A stretch of 64,000 bases of DNA from an uncultured Eubacteriales bacterium (GTDB lineage: Bacteria > Bacillota > Clostridia > Christensenellales > CAG-917), in assembly GCA_900544575.1 (NCBI GenBank), contig UQVO01000007.1:1-64000 (forward strand), written 5' to 3'. Positions 57,582 through 64,000 of the stretch are shown one piece after another (within the stretch, counting starts at the first letter, position 1; every line of letters begins with the position of its first letter). Under the pieces are notes generated by a model. The model was given only the letters and a program-made list of their open reading frames with translations, made no database searches and was not told the DNA's origin. The position numbers were made by a program, and so were the translations under genes.

Positions 57582-58496
57582 ATGAAAGCAAGCGATAAAG
57601 ACGTCTTGACTGCCAAGATATACTTTGCCGCCGCCTTCCCCGCCCTGCGCGTGCCTCTCGAAGAGGACCCCGCTCAGGTCAAAAAATTCGAAAAGGTCAA
57701 CGCCGTCGTGGAATTCCGCGCCGCCGACGATGCAAATCCCGTCGCGTGCTATATGGTTTTCCTCACGGAAGATATGGCGACCAAGTCCGCTCACGGCAAA
57801 CGCTTCAAGGTGTTCCAGGGAGAGTATCCCGGCTACATCGAGATGGCTGACGGCAGCAAATACGACGGGCTGAAAGTCGTGAAGATGTATTTCAAGTCTA
57901 TCAAGAGCCTGCTCGGCGTTTTCAAGGGAAGCTCTCCCGCGGAAATGCTCGGCATAGTTTCTCCGCTCCTGAAAAACATCCTCAACCCCGTCACGCTGAA
58001 ATTCCTCTTCCTGATGCTCACGCTCACCAAGACGATGCCGTCCTTCAACCCCGACAAGTCGCAGCCCTGGGAACAGTATCTGAAAGTCAAACTTTCGCTG
58101 TATCTCATCACGCGCGCGCTGTCCACGGCGAACAAGCTCGGCTGGCCCGAAATGGCGGACTGGACCATCAAACAGCCCGACAGGACCTATCAGTTCATCG
58201 TCGGTGAAACCAAGGATGCCAACGGCAAGGTCATTTACCCCGAGATAAAGAGCTATCTCCGCGTCAAGCAGGGCAAGACCAAGGCAGGCAACGGCGAGAG
58301 GAAATATCCCTTCGTGCTCTTCAAGTTCCCCGACCCCGACGGATGTCTGGCGGTGCTCACCGGCAGGTACGAATTCGTCGAAGCGGTCGCAAGAGGAGCG
58401 GTCACCATTTACGGTGCGGCAGACAGCTATGCGGTGCAGTTCAACGACATTATGACCAAGTGTCAGGCGATGCTCGTCCCCGAACCCAAGAACTGA
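57582..58496 (+). CDS. Unknown protein in the transketolase operon
   Basis: A 304-residue soluble protein 13 bp after the transketolase C-subunit, preceded by AAAGGAGGTG. I do not recognise it firmly. It has an alpha/beta N-terminal half (VNAVVEFRAADDANPVACYMVFLTEDMATK) and a C-terminal part ending in a pattern loosely like SCP2-type lipid-binding domains (LAVLTGRYEFVEAVARGAVTIYG). No membrane segment or signal peptide. A middle region (~105-150) is hydrophobic and could bind lipid. The tight operon suggests shared regulation with pentose metabolism but does not show function. Confidence 0.6.
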   Translation: MKASDKDVLTAKIYFAAAFPALRVPLEEDPAQVKKFEKVNAVVEFRAADDANPVACYMVFLTEDMATKSAHGKRFKVFQGEYPGYIEMADGSKYDGLKVVKMYFKSIKSLLGVFKGSSPAEMLGIVSPLLKNILNPVTLKFLFLMLTLTKTMPSFNPDKSQPWEQYLKVKLSLYLITRALSTANKLGWPEMADWTIKQPDRTYQFIVGETKDANGKVIYPEIKSYLRVKQGKTKAGNGERKYPFVLFKFPDPDGCLAVLTGRYEFVEAVARGAVTIYGAADSYAVQFNDIMTKCQAMLVPEPKN

Positions 58497-58512
58497 ACCC
58501 CGACAAACCGAC

Positions 58513-58546
58513 AAAAAGCCTTCCGCAAACGCGGAAGGCTTTTTTT
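58513..58546 (+). terminator. Terminator of the transketolase operon
   Basis: Strong stem AAAAAGCCTTCCGC / GCGGAAGGCTTTTT with a 4-nt loop and T-run. Confidence 0.92.
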
Positions 58547-58585
58547 GTCTTCTTTCCGCATCGCTCCGTCCTTGTCCCGCGACGA

Positions 58586-58634
58586 AATGTGCGGATAAAC
58601 AATGCGCCGAATGTGCGGATAAACAATGCGCCGA
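58586..58634. repeat. Two tandem copies of a 24-bp unit
   Basis: A 25-base string occurs at 58586-58610 and again at 58610-58634 (period 24), each with TGCGGATAA inside, which is one base from the DnaA box TGTGGATAA; a third partial CCGATAAACG follows. It lies between convergent transketolase-operon and spoIIR genes. Confidence 0.85.
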
Positions 58635-58696
58635 TAAACGTAAGGGAGGGGGAAAATGACCGACCGTCCCTTCTTGTCCCGCGGACGGGCGGGCGG

Positions 58697-59257
58697 TCAG
58701 CCGAATATTTTGTCCAGCATTTCCTTCACCCACGATTTGTACACGATGTCCTCTCCGTCCGCGTCGGGCACGAAGCACAGCGGCGGAAACGCCACGCACC
58801 ACCAGTTGTCGCCCGCGCCTTCGCCGAGATAAATCATCAGCGCGTCGTAGTCGCCTTCGGGGAAGACGTATCCGTCGTAAACGCGTTCGGGGAAATGCTC
58901 CGTTTTCAGCTCAACGGAGGCTTTATAATCATATCCGTTCTCATAAAGTGTCTTTTGCGCGATTTGCGTCAGAACGTCCCGTTCGGCGGCGAGCTTTTCC
59001 AGCGCGTCGGACTTGTCTTTGCAGCCGTCGAGTTTCAGGGTGAGATATTCCGTTATTTCGTCGCGGACGGCGAGTTTCACCGCCTGGTCTTCCGCGTCGT
59101 TGCTGTTGGCTCTGATATGTATTCTCACCACCTGTTCGGACACGTCGTTCCCGCGGGGGATAAATGCGCCCGCAAGGTCGTCGCACGCCGTCAGCGACAG
59201 CAGCGCGGCGGCGGCAAGACAGAGGATGATGAGAAGGAAAATGCTGCGTTTTTTCAT
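58697..59257 (-). CDS. spoIIR: Stage II sporulation protein R (SpoIIR)
   Basis: A 186-residue signalling protein secreted by the forespore that triggers pro-sigma-E processing by SpoIIGA in the mother cell. The family signature RIHIRANSNDAEDQAVKLAVRDEI lies at residues ~45-68, and the C-terminal part contains GDNWWCVAFPPLCFV. The N-terminus (KRSIFLLIILCLAAAALLSLTAC) reads as a signal sequence with a lipobox-like LTAC, so this version may be lipid-anchored, unlike the B. subtilis protein. Divergent from sleB. Confidence 0.93.
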   Translation of the reverse strand: MKKRSIFLLIILCLAAAALLSLTACDDLAGAFIPRGNDVSEQVVRIHIRANSNDAEDQAVKLAVRDEITEYLTLKLDGCKDKSDALEKLAAERDVLTQIAQKTLYENGYDYKASVELKTEHFPERVYDGYVFPEGDYDALMIYLGEGAGDNWWCVAFPPLCFVPDADGEDIVYKSWVKEMLDKIFG

Positions 59258-59358
59258 AATTGCCTCACGGGAATTGTTGCCGCCGAAACGCTCGGATATA
59301 CCTTGCGCATTTTCGCATAAAAACGCGAGGAGCGCCGAAACTAGCGGCGGAGGCAGTT

Positions 59359-60306
59359 ATGCAACAAAAAACGACGTTAAGAAAAATCGCGACGCTGTCG
59401 CTCGTAATTCTGCTCGTCGCCGTGACGGTCGCATTGTGCGTCGCAGCGCCCGACGGCACGGCGGACGCCGCGGTGCTGAAACAGGGCAGTTCCGGCAGCG
59501 ACGTCAGGACGCTTCAACAGAAACTCAAAAGCTGGGGATATTACGACGGCTCGGTGGACGGCATATTCGGGTCGGGCACAAAGGAAGCGGTCAAATATTT
59601 CCAGCGCACCAACGGATTGTCCGCGGACGGCATAGTCGGTTCGGCAACTGCGGCGGCGCTGGGGATGAGCCTTTCGGGTTCCTCTTCCGGGACCTCGTCG
59701 GGGTCGTCTTCCGGCACGCTGCGTAAGGGCAGTTCGGGGGACAGCGTGAAGACTTTGCAGCAAAAGCTCAAAAACTGGGGATATTACGGCGGCTCGGTGG
59801 ACGGCGTGTTCGGGTCGGGGACGGAGCAGGCGGTCAGATATTTCCAGAGCCGCAACGGACTGACTGCGGACGGTGTGGTCGGTTCGGCGACGGCGGCGGC
59901 ACTCGGAATGAGCCTTTCGGGTTCTTCTTCGGGGTCGTCGGGCGGAGCGTCCGTGTCGTCGTCCGACCTCAATCTGCTTGCGCGCGTCGTTTACGGCGAG
60001 GCGAGGGGAGAGGAATATATCGGACAGGTGGCGGTCGCCGCGGTCGTGCTCAACCGCGTGGAGAGTTCGAGTTTTCCGAACACGATAGCGGGCGTGGTGT
60101 ATCAGTCAGGAGCGTTCGACTGCGTGTCGGACGGACAGATAAACCTCACTCCCGATTCCACCGCAATCAGCGCGGCGCAGGACGCGCTGAACGGATGGGA
60201 CCCGACTTACGGCTGTCTGTTCTACTACAATCCGCGCACGGCTACGTCGTCCTGGATGCTCTCGCGTCCCGTCAAACTTGTCATCGGACAGCACAATTTC
60301 TGCTAG
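59359..60306 (+). CDS. sleB: Spore cortex-lytic enzyme SleB with two peptidoglycan-binding repeats
   Basis: A 315-residue germination lytic enzyme. A signal peptide (residues ~8-37, ending TADA) leads to two near-identical PG-binding modules (LKQGSSGSDVRTLQQKL...; LRKGSSGDSVKTLQQKL...) separated by Ser/Gly linkers; most SleB proteins have one. The C-terminal hydrolase_2 domain begins LLARVVYGEARGEEYIGQVAVAAVVLNRV, with the catalytic Glu in GEARGE. Start ATG 59359 follows GGAGG. A GGATA-N17-CATAAAA pair at ~59297-59325 loosely resembles a sigma-G promoter. ypeB follows 9 bp downstream. Confidence 0.95.
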   Translation: MQQKTTLRKIATLSLVILLVAVTVALCVAAPDGTADAAVLKQGSSGSDVRTLQQKLKSWGYYDGSVDGIFGSGTKEAVKYFQRTNGLSADGIVGSATAAALGMSLSGSSSGTSSGSSSGTLRKGSSGDSVKTLQQKLKNWGYYGGSVDGVFGSGTEQAVRYFQSRNGLTADGVVGSATAAALGMSLSGSSSGSSGGASVSSSDLNLLARVVYGEARGEEYIGQVAVAAVVLNRVESSSFPNTIAGVVYQSGAFDCVSDGQINLTPDSTAISAAQDALNGWDPTYGCLFYYNPRTATSSWMLSRPVKLVIGQHNFC

Positions 60307-60315
60307 GAGGAAACT

Positions 60316-61737
60316 ATGAAGAAACACGACACAAAACGTCCTGACGAAGCGGAAAACATCCGCGCGGAAGAGGACAAGCCCGCGACTGCGGCGAAAAGGA
60401 ACAAGCGCAAACGCACCGCCCGCACGGTCGTCGCGAGCATAACCGTTGCGCTGGCGGTGGGGGCGATAGCGGGGCTTTCCGTGGCGCTCGCTTACAGCGA
60501 GGATATGAACGACCTGCGCGCAGAGTATATGCGCGATATGGAAGGCGTCTACACGCGCAATTATTACGACCTGCTTGACAGCGCGAACGACCTTGACGTC
60601 AAACTCGGCAAGCTCAACGCGGCGTCCACCGCGGCGGCGCAGCAGGAAATCCTTTACGATATCTGGGGAGCGGCAAGTCTTGCGGGCGTCAACCTCTCCG
60701 CCTTTGCGGGCGGAGAGGAGGGCGTAATGCAGGCGAGCAAGTTTGTGGGGCAGACGGGAGATTACGCGCATTATCTCGCCGAGAGGCTGGACGACGGCGA
60801 ACCGCTGACGGCGGAGGAGCGTGAAACGCTCGGCAAGCTCCGCGAGATGGCGGGTGTCCTGAAAAGCGCGCTCGACGACACGCGCGCGGGCATTGACGAG
60901 GGTAGACTTTTCCTCGGAGAGGGCGGAATGCTGGAAAGTTTCACGGGCGCGTTCGACGCGTTTGCGGAACCCGACGTGGAGTATCCGCAGATGATTTACG
61001 ACGGTCCTTTTTCGGACGCTCTCGAACACCGTGAATGCAAAGCCCTGAAAGGGGCGGAAAACATCACGCGGGAACAGGGCGCGGAAATCGTGAGGGAGTG
61101 CATTCCCCATGCGGAAAGCGTAGAGTTTTACGACCGCACGGAGTCGGACATCGTGACGCTCAACTACACCGTGGAAACGGAGATGGGCAGAGGATTTGCT
61201 CAGGTTACGGAAGCGGGCGGAGTGCTCGTGTCCTACAATATGTCCCCCGAACGCGCGGCGGCGGAAGAGAGTTTCCCCGAACACTGCGCGTCCGCGCTCG
61301 CCTTTGCGGAGGGTGCGGGCTTCGGCGACCTCGCCGTAGTGTGGTGCGCCGCGTCGCACGGCACCGTTTACGTCAACCTGACCCCCGTGCAAAACGGAGT
61401 TATCCTCTATCCCGACCTGATAAAGGTCAAGGTGGACGAGGCAAGCGGCACGGTGACGGGGTTGGACGCGATGGCATACGTTTACAATCACACCGAAAGG
61501 GAAATTCCGCAGGCGGGCATTTCCCTCGCGCAGGCTTCCGCACGCGTCACTCTGCCCAAGGTGTCGGAAGGGCGGCTCGCGCTCATCCCCCTGGACGAAA
61601 CGCGCGAAGTGCTGACCTACGAGTTCGAATGCGAGCAGGACGGGACATATTTCGTCTACATCGACGCGGCGACTGGTGACGAAGTCAACATCCTTTACGT
61701 CATAGACGACACCGACCGCGGCACGCTGTTGATGTAA
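60316..61737 (+). CDS. ypeB: Germination protein YpeB
   Basis: A 473-residue partner needed to hold and protect SleB in the dormant spore. One membrane segment at ~38-60 (VVASITVALAVGAIAGLSVALAY) follows a basic cytosolic tail. An N-terminal helical domain (~70-210) and PepSY-like repeats in the C-terminal half (e.g. LIKVKVDEASGTVTGLDAMAYVYNH; YEFECEQDGTYFVYIDAATGDEVNILYV) match YpeB. Position directly after sleB, with AGGAGG before the ATG, is the conserved arrangement. Confidence 0.93.
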   Translation: MKKHDTKRPDEAENIRAEEDKPATAAKRNKRKRTARTVVASITVALAVGAIAGLSVALAYSEDMNDLRAEYMRDMEGVYTRNYYDLLDSANDLDVKLGKLNAASTAAAQQEILYDIWGAASLAGVNLSAFAGGEEGVMQASKFVGQTGDYAHYLAERLDDGEPLTAEERETLGKLREMAGVLKSALDDTRAGIDEGRLFLGEGGMLESFTGAFDAFAEPDVEYPQMIYDGPFSDALEHRECKALKGAENITREQGAEIVRECIPHAESVEFYDRTESDIVTLNYTVETEMGRGFAQVTEAGGVLVSYNMSPERAAAEESFPEHCASALAFAEGAGFGDLAVVWCAASHGTVYVNLTPVQNGVILYPDLIKVKVDEASGTVTGLDAMAYVYNHTEREIPQAGISLAQASARVTLPKVSEGRLALIPLDETREVLTYEFECEQDGTYFVYIDAATGDEVNILYVIDDTDRGTLLM

Positions 61738-61764
61738 ACCGAACGGTCTGACGTTTTATATGCA

Positions 61765-61791
61765 AAAACGGCGCGATAAACGCGCCGTTTT
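61765..61791. terminator. Bidirectional terminator after ypeB
   Basis: Perfect 11-bp stem (AAAACGGCGCG / CGCGCCGTTTT) with a 5-nt loop, between convergent genes. Confidence 0.88.
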
Positions 61792-61810
61792 GTCATATTT
61801 GTCTTTTCGG

Positions 61811-63376
61811 TCAGCTCTTCGGAACGGGATATTTACGGTTGTACGCGCGTATGTTCATAAAGGTCTTCCTGTTCTTGCGGTAGACGCGTTCGTACACCGT
61901 GTGATAGAGCTGCATATATTTTTCGTGGTTTTTCATGTCGGGCATATAGCACTTGTCTTCGTGCACCATATGGCTTATCGCCTGCTGCGGCGTCTTGAAA
62001 GTGCCGAGCCCCATATAGGTCAGCATAGCGCAGCCGAGCGCGCTGTTTTCGTAGGTCTGGGTTTTGCAGATGGGAAGTCCCAGGATGTCGGCTATGATGC
62101 GGCACACTCTGTCGGAAAGCGACCCGCCGCCCGAAATCATTATGCTCTTGATGTTGTATCCCGCACGCTGCTGCATACTCATCAGCCCTTCGTAAAGTCC
62201 GAAGCCGATGCCCTCTATTATCGCGCGGTAGAAATGCGCGCGGGTGTGCACGTCCGAGAAGCCTATCATCGTGCCCTTCGCCCACGGAATTTTTATCTTC
62301 GGCGACCAATAGGGCTGCAACACCAGGCCTTCGTTGCCCACGGGGGTCTGGTCGAGAAGTTCGTCGAGGAGCTCTTCGGGAGAGCACCCCAGCTCCGCGG
62401 CGCGCGCGCATTCCTTTTCGCCGAACTGTTCCTTGAACCAGGTCACCATCCAGCAGCCGCGGAATATCTCGACTTCGGGGTTGTAAAGGCCCTTTATGAC
62501 CGCGGGATAGGGCGGCATAAACGCTTCCGGTTCGACGTATTTCTGCGTGGTGAACTGAATTGTCGCCGTCGTGCCCATACTTATCGACGCCTTGTCGCAG
62601 CCGAGCACGCCGGAGCCGAAAGTTTCGCATCCTTTGTCTGAACCGCACGCAATGACGGGCAGCCCTTCTTTGAGCCCCGTTTCCGCCGCCGCTTCCGCCG
62701 TAATGTGTCCTATGACGGAAGTGGAGTCGACCAGGTCAACCATTTTTTCCGCGCCCGCGTCGGTGAGATAAGTGTTGATGACCTTTTTCGTCTGCCACTT
62801 CTGGTGTTTGTAGTCGAAGGGGAGGTGTCCTATCTGCGAAGCCACGCTGTCCACGAGATTGCCGGTCAGGCGGAGATTGATGTAGCCCGACAGCTGAATG
62901 ATTTTGTGGGTGTTGTTCCACACCTCGGGCTCGTTCTCGTGCACCCAGTTCATCTTCGTGACCTTGCGTATGCCGCAGTAAGGCTCGTACATCTTCGCGA
63001 ATTTGAGCACGATTTTCTGTGAAAGGGGAATGGCGTCCTCGACGTGCGAACATTCGCGTTCGTCCAGCCAGACGATGAACGGACGCAGCACTTTGTTGTT
63101 TTTGTCCACAAACGTGATGGTGTCGCGGATGGTGGTCACCCCGACGGCGACGACGCGGTCGAACCCCAGGGGATATTCCTCTTTGACGCGGCGGATGGCC
63201 TTAATCATATTCTCCCAATACACTTCGGGATGCTGTTCCGCCCAGCCGCTGTTCAACGAAAAATAGGGTGTGAAAGGGACTTTCGCTTTGCAGATTTCCA
63301 TGCCGCGGTCATTATATATAATCGCGCGCACGCTCTGTGTGCCGAAATCGATGGCAAGCACATAATCGTTACTCAT
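61811..63376 (-). CDS. FGGY-family carbohydrate kinase
   Basis: A 521-residue sugar/polyol kinase. The ATP-binding phosphate-1 loop is YVLAIDFGTQSVRAIIYNDRG at the N-terminus; GWAEQHPEVYWENM, WLDERE, and ISMGTTATI follow; the C-terminal lobe has MISGGGSLSDRVCRIIADILGLPI and ENSALGCAMLTYMGLG. The substrate (xylulose, ribulose, glycerol or other) cannot be assigned; the length and GWAEQ motif fit xylulokinase-like members. Start ATG 63376 follows ACGGGAG. Possibly feeds the pentose-phosphate route served by the transketolase encoded nearby. Confidence 0.9.
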   Translation of the reverse strand: MSNDYVLAIDFGTQSVRAIIYNDRGMEICKAKVPFTPYFSLNSGWAEQHPEVYWENMIKAIRRVKEEYPLGFDRVVAVGVTTIRDTITFVDKNNKVLRPFIVWLDERECSHVEDAIPLSQKIVLKFAKMYEPYCGIRKVTKMNWVHENEPEVWNNTHKIIQLSGYINLRLTGNLVDSVASQIGHLPFDYKHQKWQTKKVINTYLTDAGAEKMVDLVDSTSVIGHITAEAAAETGLKEGLPVIACGSDKGCETFGSGVLGCDKASISMGTTATIQFTTQKYVEPEAFMPPYPAVIKGLYNPEVEIFRGCWMVTWFKEQFGEKECARAAELGCSPEELLDELLDQTPVGNEGLVLQPYWSPKIKIPWAKGTMIGFSDVHTRAHFYRAIIEGIGFGLYEGLMSMQQRAGYNIKSIMISGGGSLSDRVCRIIADILGLPICKTQTYENSALGCAMLTYMGLGTFKTPQQAISHMVHEDKCYMPDMKNHEKYMQLYHTVYERVYRKNRKTFMNIRAYNRKYPVPKS

Positions 63377-63575
63377 ATTTTCTCCCGTAAGGAACGAAAA
63401 AGTTCCGTTGTTAATTATATCATTCCGCCGTTTGCGTGTCAACAACGAACCTTCCGACACGTGTAATGTTATCCGCAAAGCGGCGCGGACTTCGTGCCGA
63501 GTGTTTCTCTTCCGCTTTGTGCGTTGCGCTTGACAAAGAGCGCGCGTACGCCTAAAATGAAACAGCATCGAAAAC

Positions 63576-63652
63576 GTTTCCGTAGCTCAGCAGGATAGAG
63601 CGTTCGCCTCCTAAGCGAAAGGCCGTGGGTTCGACTCCCGCCGGGAACGCCA
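63576..63652 (+). tRNA. tRNA-Arg (anticodon CCT)
   Basis: A 77-nt tRNA with encoded CCA. Acceptor GTTTCCG pairs with CGGGAAC (one T-G pair), D-arm AGCTCAG...GAGC, anticodon stem TTCGC/GCGAA with loop CTCCTAA giving CCT (Arg, AGG codons), T-arm GTGGG-TTCGACT-CCCGC. Confidence 0.97.
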
Positions 63653-63653
63653 C

Positions 63654-63682
63654 AAAATCCGCCCGTGAAGGCGGATTTTTCA
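63654..63682 (+). terminator. tRNA-Arg terminator
   Basis: Stem AAAATCCGCC / GGCGGATTTT with a 6-nt loop (CGTGAA) and T5. Confidence 0.9.
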
Positions 63683-63709
63683 TATAATGGCACGCGAAGC
63701 GAGCACCGC

Positions 63710-63750
63710 CGCCGGGAACGCCGGAAAATCCGCCCGTGAAGGCGGATTTT
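63710..63750 (+). repeat. Duplicated tRNA-Arg 3' end plus terminator
   Basis: These 41 bp repeat 63639-63679 with only two differences (AC to GG at the end of the CCA region): the last acceptor bases of tRNA-Arg and the whole terminator, 71 bp downstream of the first copy. No tRNA body precedes it. Confidence 0.9.
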
Positions 63751-63926
63751 GTCATTTATGCGGTTAAGTAAGGGGAACAGGGGGAGCGCCTTTTGTCGAT
63801 AATCCGATTTTAATTTTTAACGTGCGTCGTATCGCCGCGGCACTCTTTTTCGTTGTGCATTCATAGAGTGTAGCAGAGGACGCGAAAAGCTCTCCGGTGA
63901 CGGTACATAAAATTTCAGGAGAGCAT

Positions 63927-64000
63927 ATGGCGATTATAAGACGTTTTTCCACAATCAGACAGGGCGGCATAGTGTTTAAGGGAAACACCGCAGGGCTGTC
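63927..64000 (+). CDS. Start of a surface-protein-like gene (truncated by the window end)
   Basis: Frame open from ATG 63927 to the end of the window (24 codons, MAIIRRFSTIRQGGIVFKGN followed by TAGL), preceded by AGGAGAGC. This N-terminus (basic start, then GGIxFxGNTxGL) resembles Clostridia proteins with DUF11-type repeats, sometimes surface- or spore-associated. Only the beginning is visible, so product and length are unknown. Confidence 0.5.
   Translation, partial: MAIIRRFSTIRQGGIVFKGNTAGL

Overview
This 64 kb window looks like one end of an assembled contig (positions 11-43 are an Illumina Nextera adapter) from the chromosome of a moderately high-GC, endospore-forming member of the Firmicutes, probably a Clostridia-type bacterium. 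Evidence for spore formation is a gerAA-gerAB-gerAC germinant-receptor operon, sleB-ypeB, spoIIR and a yyaC-like gene. Gram-positive housekeeping traits fit as well: gyrB-gyrA operon, HrcA/CIRCE control of a small heat-shock gene, parA-parB with B. subtilis-type parS sites, and a PurF with a CxxC motif near its C-terminus. No mobile element, phage, CRISPR or rRNA operon is visible.

Layout. 0.1-3.6 kb: two glycosidases (GH27 with an inserted domain, GH13 oligo-1,6-glucosidase). 3.8-8.4 kb: gyrB-gyrA. 8.6-10.5 kb: a secreted fibronectin-III-like protein and a lipoprotein, translationally coupled. 10.7-16 kb: hsp20, glmM, galU, a diacylglycerol-kinase-like lipid kinase and nagB with a long acidic tail. 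16-20.65 kb: a region with no convincing gene, carrying three parS sites and a sharp strand-composition switch (A/C-rich to T/G-rich on the + strand) near 17.1-17.8 kb; I read it as the replication origin/centromere region. 20.7-24.5 kb: sugar O-acetyltransferase with an in-frame amber codon near its start, MTA/SAH nucleosidase, an MFS/GPH-type transporter and rsmG. 24.6-31.4 kb: parB-parA, dnaN, dnaA (opposite to dnaN), recF and a heavy-metal exporter. 31.4-36.5 kb: tRNA-Asn with a decayed neighbour, a small membrane protein and a CvpA-like protein plus a 1,110-residue membrane-anchored repeat protein. 36.8-46 kb: cysS, cysE, ftsH, yyaC-like, an FAD oxidoreductase, signal peptidase I and an alpha/beta-hydrolase. 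46-50 kb: gerA operon. 50-58.5 kb: GtrA-family protein, purC-purF, gdhA, a small helical protein and a split transketolase with an unknown third gene. 58.7-64 kb: spoIIR, sleB-ypeB, an FGGY sugar kinase, tRNA-Arg and the start of a surface-protein-like gene.

Functional links. The origin region, ParA/ParB, DnaA, DnaN, RecF and gyrase make a chromosome replication and segregation neighbourhood. GlmM, NagB and GalU manage amino-sugar and nucleotide-sugar supply for the envelope. The spore genes cover forespore signalling (SpoIIR) and germination (GerA, SleB/YpeB).

The most unusual observations are the 4.7 kb gene-free origin-like region; a recurring promoter layout in which a good -35/N17/-10 ends 5-7 nt before the start codon (dnaA, parA, the MFS transporter, the alpha/beta-hydrolase, the FnIII protein and a leader ORF before purC), implying leaderless mRNAs; a giant repeat protein of unknown function; and two tRNA genes that each have a partial copy of a tRNA 3' end nearby. 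All calls come from reading the sequence alone; nothing was searched against a database.
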